Shown here in pieces: positions 58,232-64,000 of a DNA stretch of 64,000 bases; position 1 is the stretch's first letter, and the number at the start of each line of letters is the position of its first letter. Made by a program: the position numbers and the translations under genes. Location of the stretch: positions 2,253,359 through 2,317,358 of the forward strand of contig NW_017803854.1 of NCBI RefSeq assembly GCF_001625305.1, written 5' to 3'. Source of the stretch: Branchiostoma belcheri (Eukaryota > Chordata > Leptocardii > Amphioxiformes > Branchiostomatidae). Below the pieces are notes generated by a model that saw only the letters and a program-made list of their open reading frames with translations, was not told the DNA's origin and did not search any database.

Positions 58232-60321
58232 ATGCAGGGAGGCGGATTATTCTTCTTTGCAGTTGGCCTCGTGTTGAGTCGCCGCGCAGGTGAGTACAAC
58301 TAATCGCCTCAATAATAGTGTTCTTGCCCGGGGCGTTTTCCCTGGTAACATTCCAATCTAAGGCCTCGGCGTCAACACCAAGTCTACAGGCAGTCCATCA
58401 GAAAATCACTATGAGGGAGTATTTATAAATGACGAAATGGCCTAAGGGCGAAATGTAATACTAGAACCTGATTAAAGTAAAAGCTAGATTGCAATCTTTT
58501 AAAGCCAGACTTTGTCGAACGCTTTTGTGAAGTCGACTATCGCTAGATCTACCGGCTTTTTACTGTTCAGTGCACCATCTGTGTTTCTGTGGATCGCTTG
58601 GCTCTAAACCCATGCTGGTAGTCCTTCAATATGTTGTGACTTTCTAAATGCTTCATGACTTGACTATGAATGATGTGTTCAAACAGTTTGTGGGGGGCCG
58701 CTCTATCTCCCTTTTTGGAAATGGCACAAATATTTGCATCCCTCCAGTCTTTAGGTATCTCTCTGGTATTCAACGAGTGTTGAAAAATATTGGTTAACAG
58801 TAACACAGCTGCGATTTCAATAGCTGTCATTTTGAGGGGCCAGGGTGTTATTTGGTCTGGACCGCATTCTTTAGATGGGTTGAAACATTGAAGCATTTTT
58901 TCCACGCCATCAAAATAAACTTCCATATGTCTTCCATGGGAGGAGTACATGGCTGACCCAGAGATGGCATATCTGTTGTGTCTTCTTTGGTGAAAACGCT
59001 TTTGAATTGTGAGCTGAGTGCTTATGCTTTTTCCCCACTGTCACTGATAATGGTATTCCCACCTTTAGGGGTGCTACCCTGACAAGGGCTCTCCTCAGTC
59101 CTTTTATGTATGTATGATCAGAATGTTTTGGGTTTGTCAACTATAGCCTCTCCCAGTATATCTGCCACATGTTTCGAGTGCGCTTGTTTCATGCTTTTCT
59201 GAACTCCCTTTTTAAAACACGGTAGATCGGAGAGGGCCCACGGCTTCCCATACTTAATACACGGTACATCGGAGAGGGCCCACGGCTTCCCATACTTAAA
59301 ACACGGTAGATCGGAGAGGGCCCACGGCTTCCCATACTTAATACACGGTACATCGGAGAGGGCCCACGGCTTCCCATACTTAATACACGGTAGATCGGAG
59401 AGGGCCCACAGCTTCCCATACTTTAACTCTCTTATATTTGTTCCAGTCTTCCTCTTGTCCTGTTTTCTTAGCTTTGTTATAAAGACGCTGTTTCTTGCGA
59501 CAATGTCTCCTTAAATTTCTGTTAAACCCGGGCAATTTGTATCTGCTTGAAGTCATTTTGCTTGGGATGTGCCTGTTCAAAGTATGTTCCATCTTGTTTT
59601 TGAAGTATACCCACTTCTGTGATACTTACATGTCCTCCGTTCTTTTGTCAAAGTTATTGGAATAGTCCGTGAGATCTTTCTTGATGGCCGGTTCATCGGC
59701 TTTTCTGTGAATGTAAACATTTTAAAGTGGTCTTCAGATGCTTCGAAAGTCCAACTTGATAACGGAGATTGCTCGACTATCTGGCGATTTTAAATTTGTC
59801 GGCCTTCCAGCGACCAACAAATACGGCTGTGTGACACCGGACCTAAGAACTGCGACCATTCCCAATAGCGTGCGTGTTGGGCCTTAGCGACAACAGCCGG
59901 GGTTCGAACCCTCAACCCCTTGGGCCAGTAGACTACGCACGCTGACTGAGATATCTGCCTCTGTTACAGACTTTATACCCAATTTGTTCCCTTTATTTTC
60001 TGTAACACAAATTTACTTCACTTAAGTCTTTCCTAAGAAAGTCAAGTGACAGCAAACGCGTGATGGTTGTCCTTACCCAATTTTGTATTGATTTGTTTGT
60101 TTTATTGTGTTTTTTTTCACGTGTGCTCCGGGACCTGTGTGGTTGCGTGTGTTGTCGGCCACCAACCCTTCTTCACTAACAACTACAGAGGGAAATCTGG
60201 ATCAAGGTTAGGAATTCTTCTCACATATATGCACGGGAGTGAGTGAGTGAGTGAGTGAGTGAGTGAGTGAGTGAGTGAGTGAGTGAGTGAGTGAGTGAGT
60301 GAGTGTGTGAATGTGTGTGTG

Positions 60322-60359
<38 letters not shown>

Positions 60360-63300
60360 TGAGTGAGTGTGAGTGTATGAGTTAGTGAGTGAATGTGTGT
60401 GAGAGTGAGTGTGAGTGAGTGAGTGTGTGAGTGTATGAGTTAGTGAATGTGTGTGAGTGAGAGTGAGTGAGTGAGTGTATGAGTTAGTGAATGAGTTCGT
60501 GTGAGAGTGAGTGTGTCTGAGTGAGTGAGAGTGAGTGAGTGAGTGAATGAATGAATGAATGGGTGATTGTGAGTGTGTGAGTGAGAGAGGGAATGAGTGA
60601 GTGAGTGAGTGAGTGAGTGAGTGAGTGAGTGAGTGAGTGAGTGAGTGAGTGAGTGAGTCCTGCCTATGCTGACATGTGAGAGTGCCCTTGTTATACAGGA
60701 TGCCAGCAGGAGGCCGGGGCTTATATGGTGGTGCAGGGTTTGTCTGGCACCATATCCAGCCCCGAATACCCGGCCTACTACCCAAGTAACTCTGCCTGCG
60801 CGTAAGTACAGTATGTTTCTGTAAAAATCTGTATTGACTCAAAGAAAAGTACAGCGACTTTCGTTAGGTCTTGCACACCTATACTCACGAACAAAAATAA
60901 GTAGATTTGAATGAACTTACACGAATGAAGTATATATATATAACATGACATACATATCATATGATTAACTGTTGATAATAGGTATCGAAATAAACAAAGA
61001 TAAAACATCCTTTGATGCAATTGCCGATTTCTACACAATAAGGCTTATCTCCTCCTAGAATGTAAATGAATTCATATTGTAAACAACCAATATTCAAATA
61101 AAGGACTTGTTGACTGCACTTCCGATTGTTTCTGTCAGGTGGAGGATTATGGTGGATGAAGGCAAGCGGATCGTCATAGTCTTCATTGCGTTGGACATCG
61201 AGCTCCAGGCTGCGTGTAGCTACGACTACTTACAGGTAAGGTAAATGTAGATAATGCCTGTCATGAAGTCATACTGTATGTCAACTGAGGTCAAGGCAAC
61301 CTAACCCAGTGCATAGTACTCAGTGCATAGCGAACTAGAACAAAGGCTAAAAAGGGTGTCCACCTTGTGTGTTTTTTGTCATGCATATGTCTCTTACTAG
61401 GTTCGTGATGGTGCCGAGACCACTGCCAATTCCCTGGCCAAGGTTTGCGGTAACACACTTCCAGACCCGGTAACCAGCACAGGGAACAACGTGCTCATCA
61501 ACTTTAGGTATGTCGCGTGTACTTTTAAGCATTGTTTGTTTGTTGTTAAGCATGTTTCATAAGGGTATAAATTCCATGGCAAAAAATGTTGACTTCGTTA
61601 TAAAATCTTCGTGATCATGAAGGTTAACAATTGATCAAACACACATAAATGAGTATGGTTTGGCGAATAATGGACTCTTCATTTTCATTTCTTCGCATTT
61701 TCTTTTCCTTTGGAATTGATTTTGCTGTTATACGACATAATTGTCGTTTTGCAAATTACAGCATACATGTGCTCATTTTGAAGCTGCTTTGTACAGTATG
61801 GTCGAAAACACGCTCGGATGTCATCCATATAATCAAATCAACATGGCCTAAAGTCTCGAGCTCTATCGCGCACATTCGTTAGGTCCGACGAGAGCGTTGG
61901 CGGCGAGGGTTTTGACCTGGAGTGGTCGGTGGAGTGCCTGCCGGACCTGTTCTCCTGCGACTACGCCGCCACCTGCATCGAACAGTCCCAGAAGTGCGAC
62001 CTGGTCCAGGACTGCGACGACTGGGCGGACGAGGGGGAAGAGTGCTTGGCGCAGGGTCTGGGGGCTTACGCGGCCTTCAGCGCAGGTATTTTTCTTCAAA
62101 TGTCAACACTTTTATTCTGAGATTTTGAGAATACAACTGTACAATTCCCCCAATTCAGATACTTGAAAAGTCAAGAAAGAAAAATTTATATTCCTGCCTT
62201 GGAAAAACCGATGAGCTTCTATGTGATAGAAGCTCCTTGGAAAAACCAACTCTAACTAATCATACAGTCTCCCATATTTCCACTGTTACTAAGAAGCGAC
62301 AGGAAGTCGAAGGTATTAGAGTTACGTCATTAGAATAAAGACCGGAAGACTGACTTCGAAAATCCAGTTTTGGGATCCAAAAATTGTATTGGATGCCTCT
62401 AAAAGGGTGTTATTTATTATATAATTTTAACATATGAATCGAGAAAAATAAGTGTTACAGCTATTGTGCAGTTGGAGATGATTGATTTTAGACACGATCC
62501 CAGACAATATTGTACGCAATACAGTTCAAACTTGTTTCATAGTCCCAGACAATGTTCACGTCTATCATGAACGTTCATCTGTGTTGGTAGTAAGCATAGC
62601 AAATATTTAGATCTCTGTATAATCCGTATGTTGAAATAAAGTTCAACGTTTTACAATTTTTACATCTTTTTCTTTTACCTCACAGGGTGCCAAAGCGACG
62701 TCCAGAACATCACGGGCTCCGGCAACCTGAGTACTCCCAACTACCCTGGCTTCTACATCGCCGGGATGGACTGTAGCTGGTCCCTGGCCGCGGCTCCTGA
62801 GTCGGACGGACGCTACCCCGTCCTCATGGCCAGCTTCACGGGCGACTTCGGCGTCGCCTGCAGCTCAGGGAGCATTCAGGTAATGCTGGAGTCACATTTC
62901 CAGCGGGGTCCGCGCGGTCTGTTCCCGATCTAGACACTGGCCGGCATCATGAAGCTAACTGGGTGGACGCCGGCTGTCATGGTTACAATGAAATATTCCT
63001 TTAAGGCTATCGGCTGAAAATGCATCGCCCGCGCGGAGTCAAAAAAGGGCCGTGCATGTGTCATACGAAATTCTGCAGCCGTCTTAAGAAATGCTTGTCG
63101 GCGATTGTTTCAATCACATCCTATCTGAAAATTCTACGAAATAAGAACCGCTTGACGGCCTACTTAATGTCCTTACATCACACTGATTCTGCTCTTACAG
63201 ATCAGAACCACTGACAGCAACGGGCAGGTCGGGAACACGACCAAGTGTGGGGAGCGGGGCGGACCGGTCACGATCGGCGCGGAGGAGGGACAGACCATGA

Positions 63301-64000
63301 CCCTGACCTTCTCCCCGAGCTCCCAGCCTATCGGACACGGCTACATGGTGGAGTGGAGCCTCTGCCCGCCGGATTCCCTGGCGTGTCCGGAGATCGGAGA
63401 GTGTTTCCCTCCGGACAGCGGAGTGACCACCTGCCCAAGCAGTATGCCTACAACACAGGCGACGGGTAAGTTTTGATCCTGCCATGTCACCGATCTTGTG
63501 CCCTTGGGAAAGCCACTTAACAAGACTTTCCTCACTTCGTTCGGGTGAAAATGAGTACCTAGCTTCGGTTAGGGACGTCCCTCGGATAGGACGATAAATG
63601 GAGGTCCCGTGTTTGGGGAGAGCCACACCCCACGCACGTTAAAGAACCCACCACACCTTTCGAAATAGAGTAGGGACGTGCCCCGGTGTGCAATGGTTTA
63701 AAGCTTATAAATTCCTGTAGGTTCACTAGGAACAAGTAAGACGCCCATTCATATATTAACCACACTACAATGTATAAAAAATTACTCAGATATGAGACTT
63801 TGAATGGAACTTCAAGTCCCATGCAACATCGGAACGCTATTCATACCGGTCAGGTTAATGATATAACGTTATCATGTGCATGTGATAAGCTTAGATCTTG
63901 CGTTGTTGCAGCGACCGGTGCTGGGGTCAGCTCGGGAAGCGGAGTGACTGGGGGAACTATGCACAGAAGCTCTACCGTGCGGCCGAACAGCGTCACTACA
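58232..64000 (+). CDS. CUB-LDLa-CUB-Ly6 paralogue 5, N-terminal part (3' end outside window)
   Basis: Exons 58232-58289, (1b 60189-60206), 60699-60801, 61139-61235, 61401-61507, 61883-62085, 62686-62879, 63201-63465 and 63912-64000 onward are open and in frame. They cover the signal peptide (MQGGGLFFFAVGLVLSRRA), CUB 1, LDLa (CDYAATCIEQSQKCDLVQDC), CUB 2, the four-Cys LDLa remnant and the start of the Ser/Thr linker. CUB 1 is the most divergent of the four clustered copies (for example EYPAYYPSNSAC and WRIMVDEGKRIVIVF), while CUB 2 and exon 7 remain close to the others. The Ly6 domain and anchor are expected just downstream. Confidence 0.85.
58310..58400 (+). promoter_or_regulatory. Conserved intron-1 block, paralogue 5
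   Basis: The TGTTCTTGCCCGGGGCGTTT core and the CAACACCAAGTCTACAGGCA end are kept although nearby intron sequence has diverged. Confidence 0.38.
58505..59770 (-). mobile_element. LINE fragment with internal 42-bp repeats, paralogue 5 intron 1
   Basis: The minus strand encodes a pre-RT segment (NRNLRRHCRKKQRLYNKAKK), then fingers and palm motifs (SKECGPDQITPWPLKM, REIPKDWRDANICAISKKGD and YQHGFRAKRSTET). This is the CR1/Jockey family seen in the other introns but a different, more 5' portion. The frame is broken, and the endonuclease and C-terminus are missing. Confidence 0.82.
59216..59425. repeat. 42-bp tandem repeat, five copies, inside the LINE
   Basis: The unit contains CGGAGAGGGCCCACGGCTTC. 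Copies start near 59221, 59263, 59305, 59347 and 59389. GGTAGATC and GGTACATC variants alternate strictly, implying an 84-bp higher-order unit. Forty-two bases keep the reading frame (14 residues per copy). Confidence 0.95.
59835..59955 (-). mobile_element. tRNA-headed SINE (minus strand), paralogue 5 intron 1
   Basis: Orthologous to 39560-39705, with GGGTTCGAACCCCGG as the box B side. Confidence 0.7.
60189..60206 (+). CDS. Candidate 18-nt exon 1b of paralogue 5
   Basis: CACTAACAACTACAG precedes 18 bases (EGNLDQ) and AAG|GTTAGG follows. It is 12 bases shorter than the other copies, an in-frame loss that keeps both splice sites. Confidence 0.5.
60236..60660. repeat. Expanded (GAGT)n/(GTGT)n microsatellite, paralogue 5
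   Basis: About 420 bases of GAGT, GTGT and GAAT units, the longest of the four equivalent tracts. It ends about 40 bases before the exon-2 acceptor. Confidence 0.97.
63466..63740 (+). mobile_element. SINE body abutting the exon-7 donor, paralogue 5
   Basis: Same site as the other three copies, and without the internal deletion seen in paralogues 3 and 4. Confidence 0.72.

Noticed and set aside
59216..59425. CRISPR-like direct repeats
   Set aside because: Copies are contiguous 42-bp tandem units with no spacers, in a eukaryotic LINE.
60183..60842. 219-residue minus-strand frame rich in Ser-Leu-Thr-His
   Set aside because: It is translated GAGT/GTGT microsatellite.
63195..63626. 143-residue open frame on the minus strand (also at 44458, 54646 and 35079)
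   Set aside because: It is the antisense shadow of exon 7, whose GC-rich codons suppress stops. The + strand frame is splice-consistent and cysteine-patterned.

Overview
The window is animal nuclear DNA: genes are split into many short exons with GT/AG introns, intergenic and intronic DNA is packed with inverted-repeat elements, tRNA-headed SINEs, LINE pieces and a DIRS retroelement, and there are runs of N. Gene content (a CCDC186 orthologue and CUB/LDLa/Ly6 proteins) and the style of the repeats fit an invertebrate chordate such as a lancelet (Branchiostoma). That assignment is inference. All host genes lie on the + strand.

Region 1 (1-12649) holds the 3' part of a coiled-coil gene, recognised as CCDC186 (vertebrate C10orf118, nematode CCCP-1). 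Eleven exons encode the last 412 residues. Its first intron in the window carries a nearly full-length but broken DIRS-like element (388-5203) with both inverted termini and the internal complementary region that joins them. Region 2 (12650-16436) is 3' and intergenic DNA with several inverted-repeat elements.

Region 3 (16437-64000) is the main interest: a tandem array of five related genes. The encoded plan is signal peptide - CUB - LDLa - CUB - second LDLa (complete only in the first gene) - Ser/Thr/Pro linker - Ly6/uPAR three-finger domain - hydrophobic GPI-anchor tail. The first gene (16437-24253) is divergent. The next four start at 28332, 38712, 48342 and 58232, spaced 9.6-10.4 kb apart, and share exons, introns, repeats, upstream blocks and 3' UTR blocks. 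The copy at 28332 is frameshifted in its Ly6 domain. The copy at 48342 has a shifted stop codon. The copy at 58232 runs off the window. I assembled every exon set by eye; splice phases close correctly in each intact copy (480, 517 and 520 codons without the candidate microexons).

If the models hold, the array encodes secreted, membrane-tethered proteins displaying two CUB domains, a calcium-type LDLa and a three-finger domain, a combination I do not recognise from any named family. Function is unknown; surface recognition or co-receptor roles are only guesses. Between the CUB genes, 25817-26406 is a 590-bp inverted-repeat transposon with a perfect 8-bp target duplication that carries a RecQ-like helicase fragment.
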